DNA from: an uncultured Eubacteriales bacterium
Lineage (GTDB): Bacteria; Bacillota; Clostridia; Christensenellales; QALW01
Direction of reading: 5' to 3'
Assembly (NCBI GenBank): GCA_900552055.1
Contig: URYI01000011.1
Span: forward strand, 1-28,176
DNA length: 28,176 bases
Translations under genes and position numbers: made by a program
Shown: positions 17,643 to 25,836 of the stretch, piece by piece
How positions within the stretch are numbered: the first letter of the stretch is position 1
Layout: each line of letters opens with the position of its first letter
Notes under the pieces: generated by a model
What the model saw: only the letters and a program-made list of their open reading frames with translations
Database searches by the model: none
What the model was told of the DNA's origin: nothing

Positions 17643-18697
17643 AAAATATTGTTTTGCTTAAAGGAGACGGCATAGGCCCTGAAATAGCTGCGCAGGCAGT
17701 TAAGGTCCTTTCTGTTTTAGACGGGTTTAATATTGATGAAAAGGATTTCGGGGGCTGCGCTATTGATAAAACGGGCGAACCTCTGCCCCAAAGCACTCTT
17801 AAAGCGGCCTTAAGCGCAGATGCGGTATTGCTTGGAGCTGTAGGTGGGCCTAAATGGGACTCCTGCCCTAAAAGGCCGGAAGCGGGTCTTTTAGGCCTGC
17901 GCGCCGCGCTTAAGGCTTATGCTAATCTCCGGCCCGCCGTTATTTATGAGGATTTAAAGCATATATCCCCTCTTAAGGATGAGATAATTTCGCGCGGAGT
18001 AGATATAATGGTGGTGCGCGAGCTGACGGGCGGCATATATTTCGGCAAAAGGGGCCGCGGAACAGAAGAGGGCGGGGAGTATGCCTATGATACTGAAAAA
18101 TATTCCGCAGCGGAGATTGAACGCATAGCTCGTTTGGCTTTTGACATATCCCTTAAGCGTAATAAACGGGTGTGCAGCGTGGATAAGGCCAATGTGCTGG
18201 AAAGTTCGCGGCTGTGGCGGAGTACGGTTCAAAAGGTGGCTAAGGATTATCCGGAGGTAGAATTGGAGCATATGTATGTGGATAATGCTTCAATGCAGCT
18301 TGTACGCGACCCGGCCCAGTTTGACGTGATTTTAACTTCCAATATGTTTGGGGATATTCTCTCGGATGAAGCCAGCATGCTCACAGGTTCCATAGGCATG
18401 CTCCCTTCGGCCAGCCTGGGCGGGCAAACCGGTCTTTATGAGCCCATTCACGGTTCGGCCCCCGATATAGCCGGGCAGAATATAGCTAATCCCATAGGTA
18501 TGGTGCTTTCAGTTGCTATGATGCTTAAATATTCTTTTAATATGGATAATGAGAGCGCGCTGCTGGAAAAGGCGGTCAATATGGCTGTTTCGGGTGCGCG
18601 CACCAAAGATATCTGCGGCGGCGGAAAGAGTGTGGGCTGCGAAGAAATGGGCGACATTATAGCGCATAATTTTGAGCGGCTGCTCAGGGGAGAATAA
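17639..18697 (+). CDS. leuB: 3-isopropylmalate dehydrogenase
   Basis: 352 aa, full length. It oxidises 3-isopropylmalate with NAD+ and the product decarboxylates to 2-oxoisocaproate. Motifs: [15 protein letters not shown] at the N-terminus, [26 protein letters not shown], the metal-binding region [25 protein letters not shown], and [14 protein letters not shown], the NAD-binding signature. The start overlaps leuD by 4 nt; rlmD begins 10 nt after the stop. Confidence 0.97.
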   Translation: MKNIVLLKGDGIGPEIAAQAVKVLSVLDGFNIDEKDFGGCAIDKTGEPLPQSTLKAALSADAVLLGAVGGPKWDSCPKRPEAGLLGLRAALKAYANLRPAVIYEDLKHISPLKDEIISRGVDIMVVRELTGGIYFGKRGRGTEEGGEYAYDTEKYSAAEIERIARLAFDISLKRNKRVCSVDKANVLESSRLWRSTVQKVAKDYPEVELEHMYVDNASMQLVRDPAQFDVILTSNMFGDILSDEASMLTGSIGMLPSASLGGQTGLYEPIHGSAPDIAGQNIANPIGMVLSVAMMLKYSFNMDNESALLEKAVNMAVSGARTKDICGGGKSVGCEEMGDIIAHNFERLLRGE

Positions 18698-18707
18698 TAT
18701 AGGATTT

Positions 18708-20075
18708 ATGGAGCAGTCCAGACCGGTAAAAAATAATATTTATAAATTGACTATAGATTCCGTGGACAGGCAGGGTATTGGCGTTGCGCGCCTTTTCGGC
18801 ATGGCTGTTTTTATACCTTATGCGCTCGCGGGAGAAAAGGTAGAAGCGCAGATAATTAAAGTGGCCAAAAAGTACGCTGTGGGCAGGCTGCTGAAAATAA
18901 TTGAGCCTTCTTCAAGGCGTGTGCAGCCGGCGTGCCCGTATTTTAAGCGGTGCGGGGGCTGCTCTTTTATGCATATGGATTATTCAGCTCAATTAGAAAT
19001 AAAGCGCAGCGAAACCGAACAGACCTTAAGACGCATTTCGGGCCTTGACATAAATGTGGAAGACTGTATTGGCATGTCAAATCCGTATCATTACCGCAAT
19101 AAAGCGCAGTTTCCGGTTTGCGCTGTCAAGGATGAAGCAAAAATAGGATTTTATGCCCCTCGCAGCCATAACATTGTAAATATAGACAGATGTATTATAC
19201 AGCATGAATGCACCGACCGCATTCTTTTGGCCGCCCGCCGCGCTATTGCGCAGACAGGCATAAGCATATATAATGAAGAGAGCCATACCGGTGAATTAAG
19301 GCATATTGTAAGCCGGGTATCCTATAAAACAGGTAAATGTGTTATAATGCCGGTAGTAAATGCCGGCCATTTGAAGGGGCAGGAGGAATGGATAAGGATT
19401 ATTAGGGAAGAGGTACCCGAATGCTCCGGCATAGTGCTGAATATTAACCGGGCAAAGGGCAATATTATTCTGGGCAGTGAAATTGAGGCTGCCTGGGGAG
19501 AGCCTTATCTGGAAGAAAATTTATGCGGCCTGGATTTTACCCTTTCGCCCCTTTCCTTTATGCAGGTTAATTCTGTTCAGGCTGAGAAGCTGTATAAATT
19601 GGCTGTGCAGAAAGCAGGGCTGACGGGTAAAGAGCGCGTTCTGGACGCCTACTGCGGCATAGGGATAATGACTATGCTGCTGGCTAAAGAGGCCTTGGAA
19701 GCAATAGGAGTGGAGATAGTTGAGAGCGCTGTAAAGGACGCCCGCAAAGCCGCGCAGAGGAACAATATTAATAATGTTCGCTTTGCGGCCGGGGACTGCG
19801 CTCAAATTCTGCCTGAAATGTTTAATCAGGGCGCTCCGCCAGACGTTATTGTATTAGATCCGCCGCGTGCCGGCTGCGAGGCCTCTTTGCTTGAGGCTAT
19901 TATCAAATCGGATATTCCCAGGATTGTCTATGTATCCTGCGACCCGGCTACTCTCGCCCGTGATATGGCGGCATTAAGCGGAGAATATACTGTTAAGAGC
20001 GTTGAAACGGTGGATATGTTCCCTATGACGGGGCATGTGGAGACAATAGTGTTGCTACAAAGAAAAACCTTGTAG
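18708..20075 (+). CDS. rlmD: 23S rRNA (uracil-C5)-methyltransferase, RlmD/RumA family
   Basis: 455 aa. An N-terminal TRAM domain (about 8-65) is followed by iron-sulfur ligands Cys76, Cys82 and Cys85 (ACPYFKRCGGCSFMH) with a further Cys near 160. The Rossmann methyltransferase domain has VLDAYCGIGIMTM (AdoMet), VLDPPRAGCE and the nucleophile Cys411 in YVSCDPATLARD. A TTG at 18672 would overlap leuB; ATG 18708 gives the usual start, with a weak ribosome binding site. The final codons after GHVE (IVLLQRKTL) use ttg/cta leucine codons unlike the rest of the gene and may come from the integrated element that starts here. B. subtilis homologues such as RlmCD modify U747 and U1939; the exact site here is not predictable. 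Confidence 0.92.
   Translation: MEQSRPVKNNIYKLTIDSVDRQGIGVARLFGMAVFIPYALAGEKVEAQIIKVAKKYAVGRLLKIIEPSSRRVQPACPYFKRCGGCSFMHMDYSAQLEIKRSETEQTLRRISGLDINVEDCIGMSNPYHYRNKAQFPVCAVKDEAKIGFYAPRSHNIVNIDRCIIQHECTDRILLAARRAIAQTGISIYNEESHTGELRHIVSRVSYKTGKCVIMPVVNAGHLKGQEEWIRIIREEVPECSGIVLNINRAKGNIILGSEIEAAWGEPYLEENLCGLDFTLSPLSFMQVNSVQAEKLYKLAVQKAGLTGKERVLDAYCGIGIMTMLLAKEALEAIGVEIVESAVKDARKAAQRNNINNVRFAAGDCAQILPEMFNQGAPPDVIVLDPPRAGCEASLLEAIIKSDIPRIVYVSCDPATLARDMAALSGEYTVKSVETVDMFPMTGHVETIVLLQRKTL
20030..20060. other. Candidate element-chromosome junction at the 3' end of rlmD
   Basis: The sequence around the HVETIVLL codons (CATGTGGAGACAATAGTG, about 20033-20050) corresponds to the rumA/rlmD site used by serine integrases of several Gram-positive conjugative elements and phages (for example Phi-m46.1 in streptococci, from memory). 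Immediately downstream, hairpins and then conjugation genes begin. The other junction lies outside the window, so no direct repeat can be shown. Confidence 0.4.
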
Positions 20076-20223
20076 AAATCCTTAGATTTAGGCACTTTTC
20101 ACGCCATGTGGTTTTCAATGTGGAGGGTAACAAATACAGAAATAAGAGCATAAAGGACTATATCACCGTTTCGGTAGTCATTGATATGGAGTGTGGGAAC
20201 ACAAGAAATTAAATAGGCATATA

Positions 20224-20258
20224 GAAACAGCATTGTATAAACGGTGCTGTTTCTTTTT
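20224..20258 (+). terminator. Rho-independent terminator after rlmD
   Basis: GAAACAGCA (20224-20232) pairs perfectly with TGCTGTTTC (20245-20253) around a 12-nt loop, followed by TTTTT (20254-20258). It should end transcription of the leu-rlmD operon and shield the element. Confidence 0.87.
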
Positions 20259-20260
20259 GT

Positions 20261-20294
20261 ATAGCCGCAAGCCACATTTAAGGTTTGCGGCTAT
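20261..20294. repeat. Second hairpin directly after the rlmD terminator
   Basis: ATAGCCGCAA (20261-20270) pairs with TTGCGGCTAT (20285-20294), 10 perfect base pairs around a 14-nt loop. No uridine run follows on either strand, so it is not a plain terminator; it starts 2 nt after the preceding T-run region. Confidence 0.7.
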
Positions 20295-20360
20295 ATATAT
20301 TCTAAAACAGGCAGCAGCGATTGGATTAAATCGTGCAGGCCGAGAAAGGAAGTGAAGAAA

Positions 20361-20429
20361 ATGGTTCCCCAAAATGATAGAGCAAGCTGTTTTCGGCTTA
20401 AAATCGTACCGCAACGCGGCGTTACCTAA
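20361..20429 (+). CDS. Leader ORF (22 codons) upstream of the surface adhesin
   Basis: ATG 20361 to TAA 20429 encodes MVPQNDRASCFRLKIVPQRG-VT. It has a strong purine-rich ribosome binding site (AAAGGAAG, about 20345-20352). Its final codons form the left arm of the terminator-like hairpin at 20416-20463. The arrangement resembles translational or transcriptional attenuation by a leader peptide. There is no run of a single regulatory amino acid. Too short to be judged as a protein; a spurious ORF remains possible. Confidence 0.4.
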   Translation: MVPQNDRASCFRLKIVPQRGVT

Positions 20430-20463
20430 TTTCCGATTTGGAAGATAGGGACGCCGCTTTTTT
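20416..20463 (+). terminator. Terminator-like hairpin (possible attenuator) 35 nt before the adhesin start
   Basis: GCGGCGT (20416-20422) pairs with ACGCCGC (20451-20457), followed by TTTTTT (20458-20463). It overlaps the end of the short leader ORF. There is no room for a promoter between the T-run and the adhesin ATG at 20498, so adhesin transcription must start upstream and pass through it. The right arm and tail GGGACGCCGCTTTTTTCAT nearly repeat those of the terminator after the adhesin. Confidence 0.65.
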
Positions 20464-20497
20464 CATACCCAAAATTAAAAAAATGGAGGTTTTCAAA

Positions 20498-23400
20498 ATG
20501 ACGCAGAAAGTAAAACGCGCATTGTCCTTGTTCATGGCGGCGGTGTTGTGCTGTGCCGCCCTGCTCGGACTTGGCACAACCGCTTACGCTGCAAGAGAAC
20601 AAGGCACGGTATATCAGATTGCCTTTCCCCGCAGCGGCGACGAAAATTACAGCGGCGCATGGGGGCATGACGCAGCGGAATACATGAACGGCTGGTCTGT
20701 AGGGCAAGCAAAACATACATCTGTACTTGCAATTGGCTCGTATAACAGTAGCATATGTTATTGTATTGAGCCGGGAGTAGAACAAAAAACAGGCTATGTT
20801 TTTTCAAAATGGAGCGAGGATTTTTGGTCGGCATATCCGGCAGCGTATAATAAGACAATTTCAGCGGAAACGATTAAGCTGATGATTGGCAGGATATTCG
20901 AGTACGGATATACCGGGACGATTTCTACCTCTTGGCGCTCCACAAACGAGGGCGCGGAAAATTTATCAAACGCAGTTGCCACCCAGCTCCTTATTTGGGA
21001 AACGATTGTCGGGGAACGCGACAGGAATTTCCAGAAAGTCAGCACGGGCGGCAAAAGCGGCATAGCAAGTCAAATCAGCAGCGCACACCCTTTGCGGGAT
21101 AAAATCATGTCGTACTATCACCATATCGAGCAAAACGTGCAAAACCATGTGAAGCTGCCTAGCTTCCTCTCGGACAGCAGGGACAGCGCACCGACTACCG
21201 CGCTTGCATGGGACGGAAACAAATACACCGCCACCCTTGAAGATAAAAACAACGTCCTTGCGGACTATGCTTTTTCCGCAGAAAATGCAAATATCCATTT
21301 GTCCGTAAACGGGAATAAGCTCGTTATCACCGCCGACGCACCGCCCGCCGGAAGCGTCGGCATTACGGCAAGCAGGCGCAATTCACAGCGGCGCGGCGTG
21401 ATTACATGGTCGGACGGGAAAATCGGACCGAACGGCGAACGGCAGGATATTGTTACCTTTGGGGAAAATATGAGCGACCCTGTTTCCGGGTATATGAGCA
21501 TAAAAGTCAGCTACGGCAGCGCAAAGATTGTAAAAACCAGCGAGGACGAAAAAATCGCAGGCGTTTCCTTTACGGTTGAGGGTAGCGGTATCAATAAAAC
21601 GGTAAAAACAAACAGCAGGGGTGAAATTCAGATAGACAACCTTGCACCGGGCATATATACCGTAACCGAGCAGAGCTATGACCCCTACAAACCGCAAGCG
21701 GCGCAGCGCGTTACGGTTATCGCCGGGCAGACTGCAACCGTTACTTTCAATAACACCTTGAAGCGCGGCAGCCTTACCGTAACCAAAACCAGCGAGGACG
21801 GGCTAAACGAGGGCATGACCTTTCACTTGTACGGCACTTCGCTTGCAGGGCTTGCCGTTGACGAATACGCCGTAACCGACAGCAGCGGCAAAGCCCGTTT
21901 TGAAAACGTGCTGATCGGCAGCGGCTATACGCTGGAAGAAGTCAATACCCCCTACCGCTACGTCATGCCCGAAAAACAGAGCGCGGCGGTGGAATGGAAT
22001 ACCGTTACCCAAAAGAGTTTTACCAACATTCTGAAAAAGTGGAGCGCCACCGTTACCAAAAGCGATCGGGAAACCGGAACAGCACAGGGCGACGCCGACC
22101 TTTCCGGCGCGGTTTACGGTGTGTTCAAGGGCAATCAATTAGTAGACCGCTATACCACCGACGCAAACGGGCAGTTTACTACCGACTACTATGTGTGCGG
22201 CAGCGATTGGACGGTGCGGGAAATCACCCCGTCGCCGGGCTATCTCTTGGATAACACGGTTTACAGGGTGGGCGCAGACGCAAAGCAATATGAGCTTGAA
22301 TACAATTCCACCACCCTTTCGGTTTTGGAAACTATTGCAAAGGGCAAAATCGCTTTGATTAAACACGCGGATAATGGGGATACGCAAATTGAAACGCCGG
22401 AGGCAGGCGCGGAATTTTCCGTGTATCTCAAAAAATCCGGCTCCTATGACGCGGCAATGAATACCGAGCGCGACTATCTCATTTGCGATAAAAACGGGTA
22501 TGCGGAAACAAAATCTTTGCCCTATGGCGTATATACCGTTCATCAGGTAAAGGGTACCGCGGGCAGCGAGCTTTTACCCGACTTTGATGTGTTCATTTGC
22601 GAGGACGGGCAGATTTACCGCTACCTTGCAAACAATGCGCGTTTTCGCAGCTATCTCAAAATCGTAAAGGCTGACGCGGAAACAGGCAAAACCATTCCCG
22701 CAAGCGGCGCAGGCTTTCAGATTTACCGACCCGACGGCAGCTTGATTACGCAGCGCATTACTTACCCGGAGCCGACCGAAATTGATACCTTTTACACCAA
22801 CGCCGACGGTATGCTTTACACGCCCGAACGGTTGGAATACGGCAAGGGCTATTCCCTTGTGGAAGTAGCTGCCCCTTACGGATATGTGCTGGACAGTAAC
22901 CCGGTGTATTTTGATATAACGCCGGAAAATGCAGACGACAAAAACGGGCTTATCGTGATTGAGGTAACAAAGGAAAACACGCCACAAAAGGGCATTATCC
23001 AGATTGAAAAATCCGGCGAGGTGTTTTCTTCCGTCGTGCAGACGGACAATATCTATCAGCCCGTTTATTCAGTAATGGGCTTGCCCGGCGCGGTGTATGA
23101 GATTACCGCCGCCGAAGATATTACCACACCGGATGGGACGCTGCGGCTTGCCGCGGGCGAACTGGCTGACAGGATAACCACCGACGAAACAGGGATTGCA
23201 AAGAGTAAACCCCTCTATCTTGGAAAATACGAGGTAAAAGAGGTTGCCGCGCCCTACGGTATGACGCTTTGTGAGGAAAGCAGCCTTGCAGAACTGACCT
23301 ACGCCGGGCAGGAAATTACGGTAACGCAGACCGCCGCGAGCTTCCTGAACGAGCGTCAAAAAGCAGTTGTAACCCTTGAAAAGAGTATGCAGCAGGACGA

Positions 23401-24742
23401 CCGTTTCCGTATTGGCGGCAGCAAGGAGATTACCGCCGTTACCTTTGGACTGTTCGCGTTCCAAACGCTGACAGCGGCAGACGGTACGCAGATCCCCGCC
23501 GACGCGCTGCTGGAAATCGTTTCGGTAAATGAAAACGACTATGCACAGTTAAAAACCGACCTACCTTTTGGAAGTTATTACCTAAAAGAGCTTGCCACCG
23601 ACGGACATTATCTGTTGTCCGACGCTGTATATCCGATTGTTTTTGAGTATGCCGGGCAGGATACCGCCCTTGTAGAAATCAAGGCAAATGACGGGCAGCC
23701 CATTGACAACACTCTGATTTATGGTGAAATCAACGGCAGGAAAACCGACGACAGCGGCAACGGGCTTGCCGGGGCAAAAATCGGTTTGTTCCGTCCTGAT
23801 GAAACCGTATTTAACGAGGATACCGCCATTTTGACCGCCTTATCGGACGAAAACGGCAGCTTTTCCTTTGACGCTGTTCCGCGTGGAAATTGGCTTGTGC
23901 GGGAGCTTGCAGCCCCTACGGGCTATCTGCTTTGCGACCGGGCGTATTCCGTTTTCATAGAGGAAAACGGCGCGGTAGTCGAACTTGAAATCGTTAATGT
24001 TCAGATACGCGGCAGCGTTCAGACCACCAAAACCGACAGGGACTACCCCGATACTACGCTGACGGGCGCAGAGTTTACCGTGTACCGCGACACAGACAGC
24101 GACGGGAAGCTGACCGACGAAATGTTGGGAACGCTTGCAGAAACCAGCCCCGGCGTTTATGAAATGAGCGACCTTGCTTACGGCAGCTATTTTCTGAAAG
24201 AAACCAAAGCCCCGCAGGGCTTCCGGCTTGATGAAACCGCCTATGCCTTTTCCATTTCTGAACACGGAAAAACCGTTGTCGTGGAAACCGAAGCCGGAAA
24301 AGGCTTTGTAAACGCCGCACAAACGGGAAACCTGCATATTCAAAAGACTTCCGACGATAACGCGCTGCAAGGCTTTACGTTTAAGGTGGAGGGTACGGAT
24401 ATAACCGGGCGGCAGTTTTACAAAGAATATGTTACCGACGAAAAGGGCGAAATCCGCATAGACGGCTTGCGCGTGGGCGAATATACCATTTCCGAATTGT
24501 CAAATAAAGCAACGGAAAAATACATTTTGCCGGACGCGGTTACGGTTGCGGTAGAAAATGACCGTACCGTAAGCGCAGCCTTTCACAATACGCTGAAACC
24601 CACACCGCCGCCGACCGACAGCCCGCAGACAGGCGATAACAGCCATACCGGGCTTTGGCTTGCGCTTGCGGCGCTCTCTCTCGGCAGTCTTTGCACGCTG
24701 ACCGCTGCAAACAGACACAGCAAAAAATCGAATACCCGTTAA
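20498..24742 (+). CDS. Cell-wall-anchored surface adhesin: thioester domain, ~10 CnaB/SpaA repeats, SPQTG sortase signal
   Basis: 1414 aa from ATG 20498 with GGAGG 8 nt upstream; a longer in-frame start (20438) would sit in the terminator arm and precede the signal peptide. Residues 1-31 (MTQKVKRALSLFMAAV...TTAYA) are a signal peptide. Then a thioester (TQXA) domain: Cys89 in CYCIEPG and Gln163 in ATQLLIWE can form the internal thioester used to bind host surfaces covalently. About ten CnaB/SpaA-like beta-sandwich repeats follow, each opening with a K-rich strand (AKIVKTSED, LTVTKTSED, QTTKTD, LHIQKTSDD) and ending in a Glu-containing strand (YTVTEQS, YSLVEVAAPYG, YFLKETKAPQG), consistent with Lys-Asn isopeptide bonds. 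The C-terminus has SPQTG (1375-1379), a helix and RHSKKSNTR. (S/P)PXTG is the motif cut by class B sortase in Clostridioides difficile. Probably promotes attachment or mating contact. Confidence 0.9.
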   Translation: MTQKVKRALSLFMAAVLCCAALLGLGTTAYAAREQGTVYQIAFPRSGDENYSGAWGHDAAEYMNGWSVGQAKHTSVLAIGSYNSSICYCIEPGVEQKTGYVFSKWSEDFWSAYPAAYNKTISAETIKLMIGRIFEYGYTGTISTSWRSTNEGAENLSNAVATQLLIWETIVGERDRNFQKVSTGGKSGIASQISSAHPLRDKIMSYYHHIEQNVQNHVKLPSFLSDSRDSAPTTALAWDGNKYTATLEDKNNVLADYAFSAENANIHLSVNGNKLVITADAPPAGSVGITASRRNSQRRGVITWSDGKIGPNGERQDIVTFGENMSDPVSGYMSIKVSYGSAKIVKTSEDEKIAGVSFTVEGSGINKTVKTNSRGEIQIDNLAPGIYTVTEQSYDPYKPQAAQRVTVIAGQTATVTFNNTLKRGSLTVTKTSEDGLNEGMTFHLYGTSLAGLAVDEYAVTDSSGKARFENVLIGSGYTLEEVNTPYRYVMPEKQSAAVEWNTVTQKSFTNILKKWSATVTKSDRETGTAQGDADLSGAVYGVFKGNQLVDRYTTDANGQFTTDYYVCGSDWTVREITPSPGYLLDNTVYRVGADAKQYELEYNSTTLSVLETIAKGKIALIKHADNGDTQIETPEAGAEFSVYLKKSGSYDAAMNTERDYLICDKNGYAETKSLPYGVYTVHQVKGTAGSELLPDFDVFICEDGQIYRYLANNARFRSYLKIVKADAETGKTIPASGAGFQIYRPDGSLITQRITYPEPTEIDTFYTNADGMLYTPERLEYGKGYSLVEVAAPYGYVLDSNPVYFDITPENADDKNGLIVIEVTKENTPQKGIIQIEKSGEVFSSVVQTDNIYQPVYSVMGLPGAVYEITAAEDITTPDGTLRLAAGELADRITTDETGIAKSKPLYLGKYEVKEVAAPYGMTLCEESSLAELTYAGQEITVTQTAASFLNERQKAVVTLEKSMQQDDRFRIGGSKEITAVTFGLFAFQTLTAADGTQIPADALLEIVSVNENDYAQLKTDLPFGSYYLKELATDGHYLLSDAVYPIVFEYAGQDTALVEIKANDGQPIDNTLIYGEINGRKTDDSGNGLAGAKIGLFRPDETVFNEDTAILTALSDENGSFSFDAVPRGNWLVRELAAPTGYLLCDRAYSVFIEENGAVVELEIVNVQIRGSVQTTKTDRDYPDTTLTGAEFTVYRDTDSDGKLTDEMLGTLAETSPGVYEMSDLAYGSYFLKETKAPQGFRLDETAYAFSISEHGKTVVVETEAGKGFVNAAQTGNLHIQKTSDDNALQGFTFKVEGTDITGRQFYKEYVTDEKGEIRIDGLRVGEYTISELSNKATEKYILPDAVTVAVENDRTVSAAFHNTLKPTPPPTDSPQTGDNSHTGLWLALAALSLGSLCTLTAANRHSKKSNTR

Positions 24743-24781
24743 AACGGCGTTTCCTGCTTTCCAAAGGGACGCCGTTTTTTC
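24742..24781 (+). terminator. Rho-independent terminator of the adhesin gene
   Basis: AAACGGCGT (24742-24750) pairs with ACGCCGTTT (24769-24777), running into TTTTTT (24775-24780). It begins at the last base of the adhesin stop codon. Confidence 0.85.
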
Positions 24782-24791
24782 ATGTCCGAAT

Positions 24792-24903
24792 GTTACGCAG
24801 TAGAACCTTAAAAAGCCTTGATTTATGCGGCTTGGCGGGCGCGGTTTTGGGTGGGTAAGGGAAATATACCTTTTCCCTCAAAACCGCGCTCCTACCGCGT
24901 AAC
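24792..24903. repeat. Nested inverted repeats upstream of the replication initiator
   Basis: Outer arms GTTACGCAGTAG (24792-24803) and CTACCGCGTAAC (24892-24903) match at 11 of 12 positions. Inside them GCGCGGTTTTG (24839-24849) pairs perfectly with CAAAACCGCGC (24879-24889), and inside that AGGGAAA (24858-24864) pairs with TTTCCCT (24872-24878). No uridine run follows. The whole block ends about 30 bp before the repA-like ATG. It could be a control RNA, a strand-initiation or replication origin structure, or an oriT-like site; the sequence does not decide. Confidence 0.65.
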
Positions 24904-24933
24904 AAATCACACAGCAAAGGAGTTGAAAACGCT

Positions 24934-25824
24934 ATGGCAGTTTTCCGTGTAGAACGCAATACGGGCTATACCGTAATGAGCAACCACCATTTACGCAATA
25001 AAGAGCTGTCCTTAAAGGCAAAAGGGCTTTTGTCGCAAATGCTTTCGCTCCCCGAAGATTGGGACTATACCCTTGCAGGGCTGTCCTATATCAACCGGGA
25101 AAAGATTGACGCTATCCGTGAAGCAGTACGGGAGCTTGAAAAAGCCGGATATATTGTCCGCAGCCGGGAGCGCGACGAAAAGGGACGCTTGCGGGGTACC
25201 GAATACATTATCTACGAGCAGCCGCAGCAGCCTATCTCGGATTATCCTACATTGGAAAATCCAACATTGGATAATCCTATGTTGGAAAAACCTACGTTGG
25301 AAAATCCAACGCAATTAAATAAAGATATATTAAATACGGATTTATTAAATACTGATGTATCAATTACCCATTCCATTCCTATCCTTTCCCCTAACCCCTT
25401 TCCTTTGGACGAAAAAACGGCAGAGCCGGAACGGAAAGGAACGGAAACGACGACCAACAGCGCAGCAGAGGTTTACCGGGAAATTATCAAGGACAATATC
25501 GAGTACGATTTTCTCATGCAGAACAATCCCCTTGAAAAAGACCGCTTGAATGAAATCGTTGACCTCATGCTGGAAACAGTCTGCACCGCGAGAAAGACAA
25601 TCCGCATTGCCGGGGACGATTATCCGGCAGAGCTTGTAAAATCCAAATTTTTGAAGCTGAACAGCAGCCACATTGAGTTTGTCCTTGACTGTATGCAGAA
25701 AAACACAACAAAAATCCGCAATATCAAGCAATATCTGCGGGCGGTGCTGTTCAACGCCCCGTCCACCATTGACAGCTACTACACCGCCCTTGTCGCACAC
25801 GATATGGCGGCGGGAAAAATTTAA
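24934..25824 (+). CDS. RepA-like replication initiator with N-terminal winged helix (DUF6017-type C-terminus)
   Basis: 296 aa. The N-terminal ~95 residues (FRVERNTGYTVMSNHHLRN..LSLKAKGLLSQMLSLPEDWDYTLAGLSYINREK) form the winged-helix domain shared by RepA_N/DnaD-like initiators of Gram-positive plasmids and conjugative elements. A linker of pentapeptide repeats follows (105-129: PTLEN, PTLDN, PMLEK, PTLEN), then a helical C-terminal domain (about 170-290) ending in RNIKQYLRAVLFNAPSTID, seen in element proteins annotated DUF6017. AAGGAG precedes the ATG at 11 nt. In conjugative elements such proteins may allow replication after excision. Direct evidence of initiator function is lacking. Confidence 0.8.
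   Translation: MAVFRVERNTGYTVMSNHHLRNKELSLKAKGLLSQMLSLPEDWDYTLAGLSYINREKIDAIREAVRELEKAGYIVRSRERDEKGRLRGTEYIIYEQPQQPISDYPTLENPTLDNPMLEKPTLENPTQLNKDILNTDLLNTDVSITHSIPILSPNPFPLDEKTAEPERKGTETTTNSAAEVYREIIKDNIEYDFLMQNNPLEKDRLNEIVDLMLETVCTARKTIRIAGDDYPAELVKSKFLKLNSSHIEFVLDCMQKNTTKIRNIKQYLRAVLFNAPSTIDSYYTALVAHDMAAGKI
25246..25305 (+). repeat. Four 15-bp tandem repeats inside the replication initiator gene
   Basis: Four consecutive units of the type CCTACATTGGAAAAT (starting at 25246, 25261, 25276 and 25291), with a partial fifth (CCAAC). Units differ at a few positions. Each is exactly five codons, so the reading frame is kept. They are AT-rich compared with the flanking coding DNA. RepA_N plasmids such as pSK41 keep their origin inside the rep gene at a comparable central position. 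Confidence 0.75.
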
Positions 25825-25836
25825 GGAGGACACGCC

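Noticed and set aside
20066..20212. A separate gene for the open frame ending at 20212
   Set aside because: It has no start codon with a ribosome binding site and overlaps rlmD; kept only as an observation at the element junction.
22139..24370. Several minus-strand frames of 130-176 codons under the adhesin gene
   Set aside because: Antisense open frames are expected opposite a repetitive, codon-biased gene; the products look low-complexity and unrelated to any family.
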